5,971 bases of DNA from Desulfobacula sp. (GTDB taxonomy: Bacteria; Desulfobacterota; Desulfobacteria; Desulfobacterales; Desulfobacteraceae): the NCBI RefSeq assembly GCF_021107415.1, contig NZ_JAIOSW010000168.1, forward strand, positions 1 to 5,971. Reading direction: 5' to 3'. Below are positions 5,962 to 5,971 of this stretch, in pieces (the stretch's first letter is position 1; each line of letters begins with the position of its first letter). The notes beneath the pieces were generated by a model. The model saw only the letters and a list, made by a program, of their open reading frames with translations, searched no databases and was not told where the DNA came from. The position numbers were made by a program, and so were the translations under genes.

Positions 5962-5971
5962 TACCTTAACC

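Overview
The window most resembles the chromosome of a moderately AT-rich Gram-negative bacterium. A sulfate-reducing member of the Desulfobacterota (Desulfobacteraceae-like) is my best guess, based on base composition and the look of the proteins. That guess is inference from memory and no search was run.

Layout, left to right. (1) Bases 2-898 (+) are the 3' part of a major facilitator superfamily (MFS) transporter whose start lies left of the window. (2) Bases 1021-1604 (+) hold a two-gene HicA/HicB-type toxin-antitoxin module. It has a good sigma-70-like promoter set among three GATAGC/GCTATC half-sites, and that promoter ends almost on the hicA start codon. (3) Bases 1672-4323 (+) encode one 883-residue protein. 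It fuses an aminomethyltransferase (glycine cleavage T-protein, GcvT) to a serine hydroxymethyltransferase (SHMT, GlyA-type) domain. Both halves keep their recognisable catalytic residues. (4) Bases 4315-5781 (-) are a tight three-gene unit read right to left: a small MerR-like helix-turn-helix protein with a C-terminal coiled coil, a shortened protein matching the C-terminal half of the 'putative molybdenum carrier' (YpsA/LOG-like) family, and a single-pass membrane protein with a long coiled-coil/helical domain. (5) Bases 5782-5971 are AT-rich and non-coding as far as I can see, with several short inverted repeats, a possible promoter for the minus-strand unit and a weak terminator.

The GcvT-SHMT fusion joins two consecutive one-carbon steps. 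Methylene-tetrahydrofolate released by the T-protein is the co-substrate SHMT uses to turn glycine into serine. The HicAB module is self-contained and looks like a small accessory insert between unrelated genes.

The minus-strand trio is the least explained part. All three ORFs lie in one continuous reading frame, broken only by TAA-CAG between the first two and by TAA directly followed by ATG between the last two. The middle protein lacks the half of its family fold that carries the glycine-rich ligand motif. The trio converges on the fusion gene with a 9-base overlap of the coding ends and no visible terminator.
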